Positions 8,087 to 17,660 of a stretch of 64,000 nucleotides of DNA are shown here, piece after piece. Location of the stretch: the NCBI RefSeq assembly GCF_004217615.1, contig NZ_SHLD01000001.1, forward strand, positions 2,046,001 to 2,110,000, written 5' to 3'. The position numbers and the translations under genes are program-made. The notes beneath the pieces are model-generated. The model was not told the origin of the DNA. It saw only the letters and a list, made by a program, of their open reading frames with translations, and searched no databases. The stretch comes from Micromonospora kangleipakensis (lineage in GTDB: Bacteria > Actinomycetota > Actinomycetes > Mycobacteriales > Micromonosporaceae). Each line of letters opens with the position of its first letter. The first letter of the stretch is position 1.

Positions 8087-9616
8087 ATGAGGACACTGAG
8101 GACAAGACTCTCGACGACACTGGCGGCCGGGCTGACCATGGCCCTGCTGACCGGCGCGACCGCCAGTGCAGACCCCGGCGGCGGCGGGCATTTCCGGCCC
8201 GGCGCGCCAGGAGTCGGTGATCCGTACTTCCCCACCTACGGCAACGGCGGCTACGACGTTGCGCACTACGACCTGGCGATCCGTTACAACCCGGCGACCG
8301 ACCTCCTGGACGGCCATGCGGTGATCCGGGCGACCGCGACCCAGAACCTGTCCAGCTTCAACCTCGACCTGGTCGGGCTGACGGTCGATGCGATCACCGT
8401 GGACGGCAAGCGGGCGCGGTGGTCACGGTCCGGCCAGGAGCTGACCGTCACGCCGCAGCGCAAGCTGCACGCGTCGCGTCCGTTCACGGTGGACGTCCGC
8501 TACCACGGCGTGCCTCAACCGTTCACGTTGCCCGGCACGGATATCGAGACCGGGTGGATGCACACCGACGACGGGGCCGTGGTGGCCGGTCAGCCGGAGG
8601 TGGCCGCCGCCTGGTATCCCGTCAACGACCACCCGCTCGACAAGGCCAGCTACACGTTCGCCATCACCGTGCCGGCGGGCCTGGCCGCCATCAGCAACGG
8701 CATCCACCTGGGCACCACCACCCGCAACGGCTGGTCCACGTGGCGGTGGCAGCAGACCACGCCGATGATCAGCTACCTGGCGACGGCGACGATCGGCCGG
8801 TTCCGGATAAGCGAGACCACGCACAACGGGAAGCCGATGGTCATCGCGGTGGACCCGGACCTTCCTCCCGGCCTCGCCGACGATGCGGTTGGTCGTACGG
8901 GCGAGATCACCGACTTCCTGGCGACGCAGTTCGGCCCGTACCCGTTCGAGGCCAACGGCGCGATCGTCGACGACTACGACAACCTGTTCTTCGCACTGGA
9001 GAACCAGACCCGGACCATCTACTCGAAGTACTTCTTCGCGCCGGGCGTCAACACCTGGGAGACGTACGTGGTCGCCCACGAGCTGGCCCACCAGTGGTAC
9101 GGCGACAGCGTCGCAGTGCACTTCTGGCGCGACATCTGGCTCAACGAGGGCTTCGCGACATACGCCGAGTGGTTGTGGAGCGACCGGTTGGGCGAGGGCA
9201 CGCCAAAGGAGATCTTCGACTTCCTGTACGCGCAGCCGCTGGACGCCGGTTACTGGAGCCCGCCGCCGGGCGAACCGGGCGTCAACGACCTGTTCGGCGG
9301 GAGCGTCTACGTGCGGGGCGCGATGACGTTGCAGGCCCTCCGGATGACCGTGGGCGACTCGGCCTTCTGGACCATCATGCGCACGTGGGCCGCGAGCAAG
9401 CGGGGCGGCAACGGCTCCACGCCGGAGTTCATCGCGCTGGCCGAGCGGATCTCCGGTGAGCAGCTCGACGCGCTCTTCGACGCCTGGCTGTTCCAGGGGG
9501 GCAAGCCGCCGTACCCGGGCAGTTCTGTTCTGGCCGCCAAGCGTGCCGAGGCATCGACGAAGGTCCCGCCAGCGGTACGGGCCCTACAGGAGCGCCTGGC
9601 GATCGGCAATCGCTGA
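8087..9616 (+). CDS. Secreted M1-family zinc aminopeptidase
   Basis: A 509-aa metallopeptidase. Signal peptide residues 1-30 (MRTLRTRLSTTLAAGLTMAL...ATASADP). The zinc site HELAHQW is at residues 331-337, with the third ligand in NEGFATYAEW at Glu354, the HExxH-(18)-E spacing of family M1. The usual GAMEN substrate loop reads ALENQT here. The protein ends shortly after the catalytic region (family members are often longer), resembling compact actinobacterial secreted forms. ATG 8087 has a run of six Gs just upstream; the frame extends to 8045 but without a better ribosome site. It is monocistronic, followed by a strong terminator. Confidence 0.93.
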   Translation: MRTLRTRLSTTLAAGLTMALLTGATASADPGGGGHFRPGAPGVGDPYFPTYGNGGYDVAHYDLAIRYNPATDLLDGHAVIRATATQNLSSFNLDLVGLTVDAITVDGKRARWSRSGQELTVTPQRKLHASRPFTVDVRYHGVPQPFTLPGTDIETGWMHTDDGAVVAGQPEVAAAWYPVNDHPLDKASYTFAITVPAGLAAISNGIHLGTTTRNGWSTWRWQQTTPMISYLATATIGRFRISETTHNGKPMVIAVDPDLPPGLADDAVGRTGEITDFLATQFGPYPFEANGAIVDDYDNLFFALENQTRTIYSKYFFAPGVNTWETYVVAHELAHQWYGDSVAVHFWRDIWLNEGFATYAEWLWSDRLGEGTPKEIFDFLYAQPLDAGYWSPPPGEPGVNDLFGGSVYVRGAMTLQALRMTVGDSAFWTIMRTWAASKRGGNGSTPEFIALAERISGEQLDALFDAWLFQGGKPPYPGSSVLAAKRAEASTKVPPAVRALQERLAIGNR

Positions 9617-9627
9617 CGCAACGGATC

Positions 9628-9656
9628 GGGCGCCCGGCCGAGTCGGCCGGGCGCCC
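9628..9656. terminator. Strong hairpin terminator after M1 peptidase gene
   Basis: A 13-bp perfect stem: GGGCGCCCGGCCG (9628-9640) pairs with CGGCCGGGCGCCC (9644-9656), loop AGT. It lies 11 bases after the stop codon. Confidence 0.85.
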
Positions 9657-9804
9657 TCGCACGTCGAGACGTCCGAAAAGGATTGCTGGTCGACGGTACG
9701 ATGCACAGGGGGTAGCCAAGGCTGCCCGGCAGCGTGACGGGCGGGCACCCGAGGACGCCCCAGGCTCCAGACGTCGGTTGTGCCGGACACACGGGGGGAA
9801 AACC

Positions 9805-11958
9805 ATGTTCGAGCGGCTGGGCAGATTCGTTGTACGCAGGGCGTGGTGGGTGATTGCCGGCTGGGTGCTCGCGGCAGCCGTCATCGTCCTCACCACACCG
9901 TCGCTGAGCGACATCACCTCCGCCGATCAGAGCAGCTTCCTGCCCCGCTCGTACGAGTCCGTGCAGGCCATTGAACTCGGAAAGAAGGCGTTTCCGCAGC
10001 AGGCCACAGCGACAGCGACCATCGTGGTCAAGCGCGCCGACGGGCAGTCGCTCACGCCGGCCGACGAGGCGAGGGTGGGCCAGCTCGCCCAGTCGCTCAA
10101 GGCCAGGAACATCTCGCGCACGTCCGGCTATCTGACCGGCCCGCAGGCGGTGGCGCCGGACAAGTCGGTGCAGGCGGTGAACGTCGGGCTCGACGCGGTC
10201 GCCCCGGACGACCCGGCGCTGCTCGACGCCGTACGCGATCTGCGGGCGGCCATCGGTCCGGAGCTGACGGGCAGCGGGCTGAGCGCGGGCGTGGCCGGCG
10301 ACGTAGCGACCTTCGTCGACAACGAGGACACCTTCAACAACGCATTTGCCGTGGTCGGCATCGCGACGATCATCCTGATCATCGGACTGATCCTGATCAT
10401 CTTCCGCAGCCCCATCGCCGCGCTGCTGCCCGTAGCGGTCATCGGCGTTGTCCTGGCCGTCACGAGCGGGCTTGTCGCCGCAGCGGGCAAGGCGTTCGAT
10501 CTCAATGTGAGTCAGGATCTGCAGACGGTGCTGCTGATCGTGCTGTTCGGCATCGGCACCGACTACATCCTGTTCCTGCTCTTCCGCTATCGCGAGCGGC
10601 TGCGGGCCGGTGACGACAAGCGCACCGCGATGATGGTCTCCGTCGAGCGGGTCGGCGAGGTCATCACGTCGGCCGCGGGAGCGGTCATCGTCGCGTTCCT
10701 CGTGCTGCTCCTCGCCTCCCTCGGCTTCTTCGGCTCACTCGGCCCGGCGCTCGCGATCGCCGTCGGCGTCATGCTGGTCACCTCGCTCACGCTCATCCCG
10801 GCGGTCGTCTCGCTGCTCGGCCGGTACGTCTTCTGGCCGTCCAAGGCGTGGCAGCGTGCCCCCAAGGCCACCATGTCGCGCCGTCTCGGGACCGCCATCG
10901 GGCGCCGGCCGGCGCTCGTCGCGGCAGCATCCGGCGCCCTGCTGGTCGCGCTCGCCGCAGGCGTGTTGACCTACAAGGCCGACTACGACTTCAGCGCCGG
11001 CTTCCCACAGGACACCGAGTCGGCGAAGGCCGCCGCGGACCTGCAGCGCGGCTTCGCCGCCGGTGCGCTCGCCCCGACCGAGGTCTACCTGACCACCGGC
11101 AACGGGTCGCCGCTGACCGAGCGACAGGTCAGCGACTTCGCGGCGGCCGCGGCGGGCGCCCCGGGAGTGGGCCGGGTGCAGCCCCCGGAGCGCAGCAGCG
11201 ACCCGAGTGTGGCCCGGGTGAACCTGTTGCTCAACGAAAACCCGGTCTCCAACGAGGCGATCACGCTCGTCCGCGACGAACTGCGCGGCGCCCTGCATGC
11301 GGCGGCCCCGCCCGGCACCCGGGCAGTGGTCGGCGGACCCACCGCGATCTTCGCGGACATCAACTCGGCGAACAACCGCGACCTGTCAGTGATCCTGCCG
11401 GTGGCGGCCGTCCTGATCGCGCTCATCCTCGCGCTGCTGCTGCGCAGCCTGGTCGCGCCGATCTACCTCGTGATAGCGGTGCTGCTCAACTTCGCCGCCA
11501 CGCTGGGTGCCACGGTCTATCTCTTCCAAGGGCTGCAGGACAAGCCCGGGGTCACCTTCCAGCTGCCGATCATCCTCTACCTCTTCGTGGTGGCGATCGG
11601 GACGGACTACAACATCCTGATGATCGCCCGACTGCGTGAGGAGGCCCGGGAGGGCAACGAGCCGCACGAGGCCGCCGCTATCGGAGTGGAACACGCCGGC
11701 CCGACGGTCGCGGCGGCCGGGCTGATCCTTGCCGGGACGTTCGGGGTGCTGATGCTCGCGCCGATCTCGTTCCTGCAACAGATGGGCTTCGCGGTGGCGA
11801 TCGGCATCGTGCTGTCGGCGTTCGTCATGTCGATGTTCTTCGTCCCCGCCCTGACCGCTCTGATCGGGCACCGGGCGTGGTGGCCGGGCCACGGCGACGA
11901 GCGGCCGGCCAGCGCGCGGCACGTCCCGCCGGAGCCGGCGAGCGTGGCGAAGGTGTAG
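9805..11958 (+). CDS. MMPL-family RND transporter
   Basis: A 717-aa membrane transporter with the MmpL/RND layout: one helix, a periplasmic-type loop, five helices, then the same again. MFERLGRFVVRRAWWVIAGW opens the first helix. GIGTDYILFLLFRYRERLRA (about residue 253) and the matching AIGTDYNILMIARLREEARE (about 600) are the two conserved D-Y motifs of the proton-relay helices. It is expected to export lipids, drugs or peptides using the proton gradient. ATG 9805 has GGGGGGAA just upstream. A bidirectional terminator separates it from a convergent MMPL gene of similar size but low identity. Confidence 0.93.
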   Translation: MFERLGRFVVRRAWWVIAGWVLAAAVIVLTTPSLSDITSADQSSFLPRSYESVQAIELGKKAFPQQATATATIVVKRADGQSLTPADEARVGQLAQSLKARNISRTSGYLTGPQAVAPDKSVQAVNVGLDAVAPDDPALLDAVRDLRAAIGPELTGSGLSAGVAGDVATFVDNEDTFNNAFAVVGIATIILIIGLILIIFRSPIAALLPVAVIGVVLAVTSGLVAAAGKAFDLNVSQDLQTVLLIVLFGIGTDYILFLLFRYRERLRAGDDKRTAMMVSVERVGEVITSAAGAVIVAFLVLLLASLGFFGSLGPALAIAVGVMLVTSLTLIPAVVSLLGRYVFWPSKAWQRAPKATMSRRLGTAIGRRPALVAAASGALLVALAAGVLTYKADYDFSAGFPQDTESAKAAADLQRGFAAGALAPTEVYLTTGNGSPLTERQVSDFAAAAAGAPGVGRVQPPERSSDPSVARVNLLLNENPVSNEAITLVRDELRGALHAAAPPGTRAVVGGPTAIFADINSANNRDLSVILPVAAVLIALILALLLRSLVAPIYLVIAVLLNFAATLGATVYLFQGLQDKPGVTFQLPIILYLFVVAIGTDYNILMIARLREEAREGNEPHEAAAIGVEHAGPTVAAAGLILAGTFGVLMLAPISFLQQMGFAVAIGIVLSAFVMSMFFVPALTALIGHRAWWPGHGDERPASARHVPPEPASVAKV

Positions 11959-12030
11959 CGGGCGGCGCGTGTACGCCTGTCAGCCCGCCGCCGGCTGACC
12001 GGTCGCCCTGCCCGCCGCCACTCCGTGTAC

Positions 12031-12069
12031 CGGGCGCCGGCCGTTCCTTCGCGGTACGGCCGGCGCCCG
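12031..12069. terminator. Bidirectional terminator between convergent MMPL genes
   Basis: A 14-bp perfect stem CGGGCGCCGGCCGT (12031-12044) with ACGGCCGGCGCCCG (12056-12069), 11-base loop, midway between two convergent stop codons. Confidence 0.88.
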
Positions 12070-12105
12070 TGAGCACTCCCGAGGTGGGCGTCGCCCGCCA
12101 GGTTG

Positions 12106-14238
12106 TTAGGACCGCGCCGGTATCCGCTCGACCGGCGAGGCCGCGACCGGCCGGAACACCGGCCGCGCCAGGGCGCTCGGCCACCAAACACGGGGGCCGA
12201 TGTGCAGCGCCAGCGCCGGTACGAGCAGGCTGCGGACGAGGAATGTGTCGAGCAGCACCCCGACGCCGATGATGACCGCCGACTGCACGGACGGCACCAG
12301 GGGCAGCACGCTGAGCGCGCCGAACGTGGCGGCCAGCACCACGCCCGCGCTGGTGATCACCCCGCCGGTCACGGTCAGCGCATGCAGCACGCCCTGCCGG
12401 TGCCCGAGCCGCGCCGCCTCCTCCCGGGCCCGGGTGGCGAGGAAGATGGTGTAGTCCACGCCGAGGGCGACGAGGAACAGGAACGTCTGCAGCGGGATCC
12501 CGACGAAGAGCTTCGGGTAGCCCATCGCGTCGAGGACCAGCCCAGCCGCGCCCATCGCGGCGACGTAGGACAGGACCACGCTCGCCAGCAACAGCAGCGG
12601 TGCGACCAGCGCGCGCAACAGCAGCACCAGGATGACGAAGACGACCGCCAGCACCAGCGGCACCACGACCCGGTTGTCCCGGCCGACCGTCCGCTCCTCG
12701 TCGAGCAGGTACGCGGTGTCCCCGCCGACCAGCGCCTGCGCACCCGGCACGGCGTGCACCGCGGTGCGGAGCCGGTCGACGGTGTCCAGCGCCGCGTCGC
12801 TGTCCGGCGTGTGGGCCAGGACCGCCGCGATGCGAACCCAGCGCCCGTCCGGCGAGCGCTCCGGCTCGCCCACCTCGGCAACCCCCGGCACGGTACGGGC
12901 GGCGGCCACCACCTGGTCGGCCGGGCCGGCGGCGGCCAGGATCTCGGCGGGTGCGACGGCTCCCCTCGGGTAGTGCGCCTCGATCATCCGCTGGCCGGCG
13001 ACCGAGCCGACCTCCTTGGTGAAGGACTCGTCATGCGGCATGCCGATGCTGAGGTTGCCGATGCCGAAGCTCAGGGCGACCAGCGCCGCCGCCGTTCCCA
13101 GCCACACCGCGCGGGGCCGGCGCCCGACGAAACCGGCGATCCGGCGCCACACGCCGTGCTCGGCCGCCACGTCGAGCCCGACCGCGTCCGGCGAGTACCG
13201 CGGCACGAACGGCCAGAACAGCCACCGCCCGAAGATGACCAGCACGGCCGGCAGCAGCGTGGTCATGGCGAGGAACGCCGCGGCGATCCCGACCGCGCCG
13301 ACCGGCCCGAGCCCCCGGGTGGACGGCAGCTGCGCGGCGAGCAGGCACAGCAGGCCGATCGCGACGGTCGCCGCCGAGGCGCCGATCGCGCCGATCGACC
13401 GCCGCAGCGCGACGGCCATCGCCGCGTGCCGGTCGGCGTGCCGGCGCAGTTCCTCCCGGTAGCGGGCGATGAGCAGCAGGGCGTAGTCCACGCCGACGCC
13501 GAAGACCAGCACGGTCAGGATGCTCTGGCTCTGGAAGTCCACGGCCAGCCCGGCGTGCCGGGCCAGCAGGTACACCACCGCGCTGGCGAGCTGGTTGGCC
13601 ACCGCGACTGTGATGAGCGGGATCAACCAGAGGACCGGGCTGCGGTACGTGACGAGGAGCAGCAACGCGACGGTGGCCGCGGTCGCCAGCAGCAGCGTGG
13701 TGTCCATGCCGGCGAACGCGTCGAAGACGTCGTCCTCGCCGCCCGCCGGACCGGTCAACGCGGTCCGCAGGCCGGCCGGTGCGTCCGTGCTCAGCTGCTC
13801 CTTGACGTCGGCCACCGCGTCGGCCCGTTGGTCGGCGTCGCCGGCGACCGGGAAGGAGAGCAGCAGCGCCTGCCCGTCATCGCTGGCCACCGGCGCGGGC
13901 ACCTGGCCGCCGTCGGCGTACCGGGCGAACGCCGTGCGGTCGCCGTCGACCTTCGCGCGGTCGGCATCGGTGAGCCCGCCCTCGCGGACGTAGACGGCGA
14001 CGGCCAGGGGCTTCTGGGAGTCCGGGAACGCGGCCTCCGCCCGCTGCACGGCCCGGCTGGCTTCCGCGGTGGCGGGCAACGCGCCGAGGGTGTCGTTGTT
14101 CTGCACCTCGGTCAGCTTGATCGCCAGCGGCCCGGCCGCCGCGACGAGGACGAGCCAGAAGACGAGCATGGCGTACTTGCTGCGGCGGCCGGACGCCAGG
14201 CCGGCCAGCCGGTGCTTTTCTTGCAGTCTTGTGGTCAT
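12106..14238 (-). CDS. MMPL-family RND transporter, divergent from two-component system
   Basis: A 710-aa transporter with two sets of membrane helices. The key motifs are VFGVGVDYALLLIARYREEL (first half) and VALGVDYTIFLATRAREEAA (second half). ATG 14238 is taken because it precedes the first hydrophobic segment with the usual charged leader (MTTRLQEKHRLAGL), and AAGGA lies upstream; the frame runs further to 14505 through the divergent promoter region. This type (YdfJ-like) is commonly controlled by a linked histidine kinase and LuxR-type regulator, and such a pair starts about 110 bases away on the other strand. Confidence 0.92.
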   Translation of the reverse strand: MTTRLQEKHRLAGLASGRRSKYAMLVFWLVLVAAAGPLAIKLTEVQNNDTLGALPATAEASRAVQRAEAAFPDSQKPLAVAVYVREGGLTDADRAKVDGDRTAFARYADGGQVPAPVASDDGQALLLSFPVAGDADQRADAVADVKEQLSTDAPAGLRTALTGPAGGEDDVFDAFAGMDTTLLLATAATVALLLLVTYRSPVLWLIPLITVAVANQLASAVVYLLARHAGLAVDFQSQSILTVLVFGVGVDYALLLIARYREELRRHADRHAAMAVALRRSIGAIGASAATVAIGLLCLLAAQLPSTRGLGPVGAVGIAAAFLAMTTLLPAVLVIFGRWLFWPFVPRYSPDAVGLDVAAEHGVWRRIAGFVGRRPRAVWLGTAAALVALSFGIGNLSIGMPHDESFTKEVGSVAGQRMIEAHYPRGAVAPAEILAAAGPADQVVAAARTVPGVAEVGEPERSPDGRWVRIAAVLAHTPDSDAALDTVDRLRTAVHAVPGAQALVGGDTAYLLDEERTVGRDNRVVVPLVLAVVFVILVLLLRALVAPLLLLASVVLSYVAAMGAAGLVLDAMGYPKLFVGIPLQTFLFLVALGVDYTIFLATRAREEAARLGHRQGVLHALTVTGGVITSAGVVLAATFGALSVLPLVPSVQSAVIIGVGVLLDTFLVRSLLVPALALHIGPRVWWPSALARPVFRPVAASPVERIPARS

Positions 14239-14347
14239 GCCCTCGATCCTTCGGCGGGCATGGGGCGAAGACAGGAGTGCCAGGTCCCGAACGGAGGTGG
14301 TGGTAGCACCACCGAATCCGGTGGCGCGGCAGGCGGAGAATGGCGCC

Positions 14348-15652
14348 GTGGACAGCTCCGTACGTGCGGTCGTCCGGCAGCAGATCCGGCCGGGCGCGCT
14401 CGCCGCCGTGCAGGGCCTGGCTGTGGCCCTGCTGAGCCTGACCACCAACGCGGTGCTGTTCGCGCTGTCGGTGGTCTCGCTCGCGCTCATTCCCGTGTTC
14501 GGCATCGGGTTCGCGCTCTTCCCGGCGGTGACCGTGCTGGTGCGGCTGTCGCTGCGGCTGCAACGGCGGCTGAGCCGGTGGTGCGGGCTGCCGATCGCGA
14601 CGCCGTACCGACCGGTGCCGGCCGACGCTCAGCTCGGCACCTGGAAGCGGTTCCGGTGGGTGGTGGGGGACTCGGCGACCTGGCGGGACTTCGCCTGGCT
14701 GATCCCTGGGGCATTCACCGGCGGGGCGTGCCTGTTCGGGTTCGTGCTGGTGGCATACGGGCTGGAGGGCGTCCTGTTCGTGCCGCTGGTGCTGTACCTC
14801 AACGTCGACTGGTACGGCTACGGCCTGTTCTGGCCGATGGACAACATCCTGAAGGCGCTGCTCTCCGCGCCGCAGGGGTGGTTGATCCTGTTCGGCGGGC
14901 TGGCCGTCGCGCCGTGGCTGGTGTGGCTGCACTTCCGCTTCGCCGGCTTCTTTCTGACGCCGACCCGGGCGCAGGAGCTGGCGCTGCGCGTCCGGCACCT
15001 CGCAGCCACCCGCGCCGACACCATCGACACGCAGGCCGCCGAGCTGCGCCGGATCGAACGCGACCTGCACGACGGGGCGCAGGCCCGGCTGGTCGCGCTG
15101 CGGATGAGCATCGGCCTGGCCGAGCAGCTCCTGGCCGACGACCCGGCCGCGGCGCAGCGGCTGCTGACCGAGGCACAGGAGGCCAGCGGCCACGCCCTCG
15201 CCGAGCTGCGCCATCTCGTCCGCGGCATCTACCCGCCCGTGCTCGCCGAGCGTGGCCTGGACGGCGCGGTGCAGGCCCTCGCCCTGGCCGTACCGCTGCC
15301 CGTGGACGTCGACGTGCGGCTACCCGGCAGCCCGCCGGCGGCGGTCGAATCCGCGGCGTACTTCGCGGTGGCCGAGGCGCTGACGAACGTCACCAAGCAC
15401 AGCGGCGCGGCCCGCGCCTGGATCCGACTGAGGCACCACGACGGCTCACTGACCATGGTGGTCGGCGACGACGGTCACGGCGGCGCGACCCCGGACGCGG
15501 GGACCGGCCTGGCGGGCGTGCGACGCCGGCTGGCAGCGTTCGATGGCACGATGAGCGTGACGAGTCCGCCCGGCGGACCCACCGTCGTGACCATGGAGCT
15601 GCCGTGCGAGTTGTCATCGCGGAGGACCTCGCCCTCCTCCGGGACGGGCTGA
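14348..15652 (+). CDS. Sensor histidine kinase (HisKA_3 type)
   Basis: A 434-aa kinase. Residues 20-215 carry several membrane helices without a large extracytoplasmic domain, so the signal is probably sensed in the membrane. The HisKA_3 box RIERDLHDGAQARLVALRMS has the phospho-accepting His near residue 239. The ATPase N-box EALTNVTKHSGAARAWIRLR lies at about 341-360, and the G-box region is GATPDAGTGLAGVRRRLAAF. GTG 14348 is the start (GGAG upstream at a spacing of 9); the frame is open further upstream into the promoter. Its 3' end overlaps the response regulator gene by 49 bases. Confidence 0.92.
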   Translation: MDSSVRAVVRQQIRPGALAAVQGLAVALLSLTTNAVLFALSVVSLALIPVFGIGFALFPAVTVLVRLSLRLQRRLSRWCGLPIATPYRPVPADAQLGTWKRFRWVVGDSATWRDFAWLIPGAFTGGACLFGFVLVAYGLEGVLFVPLVLYLNVDWYGYGLFWPMDNILKALLSAPQGWLILFGGLAVAPWLVWLHFRFAGFFLTPTRAQELALRVRHLAATRADTIDTQAAELRRIERDLHDGAQARLVALRMSIGLAEQLLADDPAAAQRLLTEAQEASGHALAELRHLVRGIYPPVLAERGLDGAVQALALAVPLPVDVDVRLPGSPPAAVESAAYFAVAEALTNVTKHSGAARAWIRLRHHDGSLTMVVGDDGHGGATPDAGTGLAGVRRRLAAFDGTMSVTSPPGGPTVVTMELPCELSSRRTSPSSGTG

Positions 15653-16248
15653 CGCGCATTCTCGACGCGTACGGATTCAAGGTGGTCGAGGCCGTCGCGG
15701 ACGGGCCGTCCGTGCTGCCGGCGCTCACCCGACACCGCCCCGACGTCGCCGTCCTCGACGTACGGCTGCCGCCGACCTTCACCGACGAGGGCCTGCAGGC
15801 GGCGCTCGCGGCCCGGACGCAGCTTCCCGGGCTGCCGATCCTCGTGCTGTCCCAGCACGTCGAGCAGCTGTACGCGCGGGAACTGCTCGCCGACCGGGGT
15901 GGGGGAGTCGGCTACCTGCTCAAGGACCGGGTGTCGAACGTCGGCCAGTTCATCGACGCGGTGCGCCGGGTGGCCGACGGCGGCATGGTGATGGACCCCG
16001 AGGTGGTCTCCCAGTTGCTGGCCCGCAACACCGGCGCGCAGCGGCTGGGGGACCTCACCGCCCGGGAGCGGGAGGTGTTGGGGCTGATGGCCGAGGGGCG
16101 GTCGAACGCGGCGATTGCCGGGCGGCTGTTCGTCACCGAGAAGGCGGTCAGCAAGCACATCAACAACATCTTCAGCAAGCTGGGGATGCCGCCGTCCGAT
16201 GACGACAACCGCCGGGTGCTCGCGGTGCTCGCGTACCTGAACGGCTGA
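15604..16248 (+). CDS. LuxR/NarL-type response regulator
   Basis: A 214-aa regulator. The receiver domain has acidic residues near VVIAEDLALLRDG and the phosphorylation site Asp52 in AVLDVRLPP. The C-terminal LuxR helix-turn-helix is LTAREREVLGLMAEGRSNAA, then AGRLFVTEKAVSKHINNIFS. GTG 15604 lies inside the kinase gene's end with GGAG upstream, so translation is coupled. It probably controls the divergent MMPL exporter gene; no operator was identified. A much longer reading frame in the same phase is an antisense artefact of the MMPL gene. Confidence 0.93.
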   Translation: MRVVIAEDLALLRDGLTRILDAYGFKVVEAVADGPSVLPALTRHRPDVAVLDVRLPPTFTDEGLQAALAARTQLPGLPILVLSQHVEQLYARELLADRGGGVGYLLKDRVSNVGQFIDAVRRVADGGMVMDPEVVSQLLARNTGAQRLGDLTAREREVLGLMAEGRSNAAIAGRLFVTEKAVSKHINNIFSKLGMPPSDDDNRRVLAVLAYLNG

Positions 16249-16314
16249 GGCCGCTACCGGCATCGTTCGCGGCCAGACGGTCGACGCCCTGCCGGCACCG
16301 GTTTGAGCCGATGA

Positions 16315-16355
16315 GCGGGCCAGGGACGAGGCGAACCGCCCGTCGTCCGGCCCGC
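16315..16355. terminator. Two-part hairpin terminator after response regulator
   Basis: GCGGGCC (16315-16321) pairs with GGCCCGC (16349-16355), and inside it GGACGA (16324-16329) with TCGTCC (16343-16348). It lies 67 bases after the stop codon. The remaining 310 bases up to 16667 show no gene or clear motif. Confidence 0.65.
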
Positions 16356-16667
16356 CACGTCTGATCCCGCGATTGTCAGATCTCGGACAGGCGGACCGGC
16401 GCCGTCGCATAGCCGAGCGGCCGGGCGGGGCCCCTGCTATCCAACTCTGGTCGTGGCCCAGACTCCCTAGCGCGGGCGGGCGGCCCCTAGCGATGACCAG
16501 CGCAGACGGCCTCCGCCCCATCACTGATTGCCCCGCCCAATATCAACTTCCGAGGCTATTGACAGTGCAAACAGGGCATCGGGGACCGGCTGAACGGCTG
16601 AATACTCGGGGGTCCCGCCGGCAGGACTCCGGGCGGTAGGGTCCGGGAACCGTCAGTGGAAAGTGGG

Positions 16668-17531
16668 GTGACGGTGCTTACCGAGCTGGCACTGCCGCCA
16701 GGGGTGGCGGCAGAGTGTGCGTTCTGGGTCCTTGCTGACCTGCGTTCCGGGAAACACCGGGCCGTCGTGGTCGACTCGCCGCCCGGGGCTGCCAAATCGA
16801 CCCTCGTCGTTCGCGCCGCCGTCGAACTCGCCGTCAGCGGCGAGCCGTTGACCGTCATCGCGCAGGCGAACGAGCGGGTCGACGATCTGGTCCACCGCCT
16901 AACGCAGAAGGCGCCCGGGGTGGGTATCGGCCGGCTCTCCGGCAGGGACTACAAGCCGTCGGAGTGGGTCAAGGCATACGAGACGGCGCGGCTTGGTGCC
17001 AAGGTCGCTGACCTGGGCCGGGCCGGCGGTCGTCATCGGTACGGCGTACAGATGGGGAGGCGTCCTCGGCTTGTGCGGCTTCCGCGCTGTGGGTGTTGGA
17101 GCGGGAGCGGTTGCGGTCTCCGAGCACACGCCTGCGGGTGCGCCGGTCACCGCGAAGCGGATCACCATCAGTGCCGCGCACCGCGACCAAGTCGCGGCCA
17201 TCCGCGCCGAGCTAGGGAAGGCCGGAGCGGCCATCACCGTCGACACCTTCAATCGGCTACAGGGTGGCGAGTACGACATGACGATCGTGCTTCACCCACT
17301 GTCCGGATGCCGCGATGCGACAGCCTTTCACTTGGAGTCGGGCGGGCTCTGTGTGCTGACCTCACGGCACCGGCACGTCTGCATTGTCGTGGCACGCGAG
17401 GGAATTGTCGAGCTGCTCGATGCGCACCCGTCCATCGAACCGGTGCACCTCAACGCGCCGGTCAAGTTTCCCGATGGCTGAGAAGCCAACCTGTCCTTGC
17501 TCACCTCTCCAAGCACAGACTCTTCGTATAG
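16668..17531 (+). pseudogene. Broken ATPase/helicase gene (internal deletion and frameshifts)
   Basis: The N-terminal part from GTG 16668 reads like an AAA/UvrD-type ATPase: VLTELALPPGVAAECAFWVL, then a degenerate Walker A VVDSPPGAAKSTLVVRAA and TVIAQANERVDDLVHRLTQK. Around 17030 the sense frame is lost and the whole Walker B/middle region is absent. A C-terminal helicase section continues in another frame (RITISAAHRDQVAAIRAELG, VDTFNRLQGGEYDMTIVLHP, LCVLTSRHRHVCIVVAREGI). A further frameshift near 17480 moves the last residues (QPVLAHLSKHRLFV) back to the first frame. It is a decayed SF1-like helicase gene at the border of the defence island, and was probably about twice this length. Confidence 0.75.
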
Positions 17532-17660
17532 GCGGAAAGATGAACCCCTCACCTCTGACTCCAGTAACGGTTCACCCACCGCCATACACCGGTTGGCTCA
17601 CGCTCGTTACCGGCTCGTGCTCCCTCATCGCCGCCGCGCAAATCCTCGGGCGGGTGGACA

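Noticed and set aside
12103..15603. First 1160 codons of a 1381-codon plus frame
   Set aside because: They are antisense to the MMPL gene and out of frame with the kinase; only the last 214 codons (response regulator) are real.
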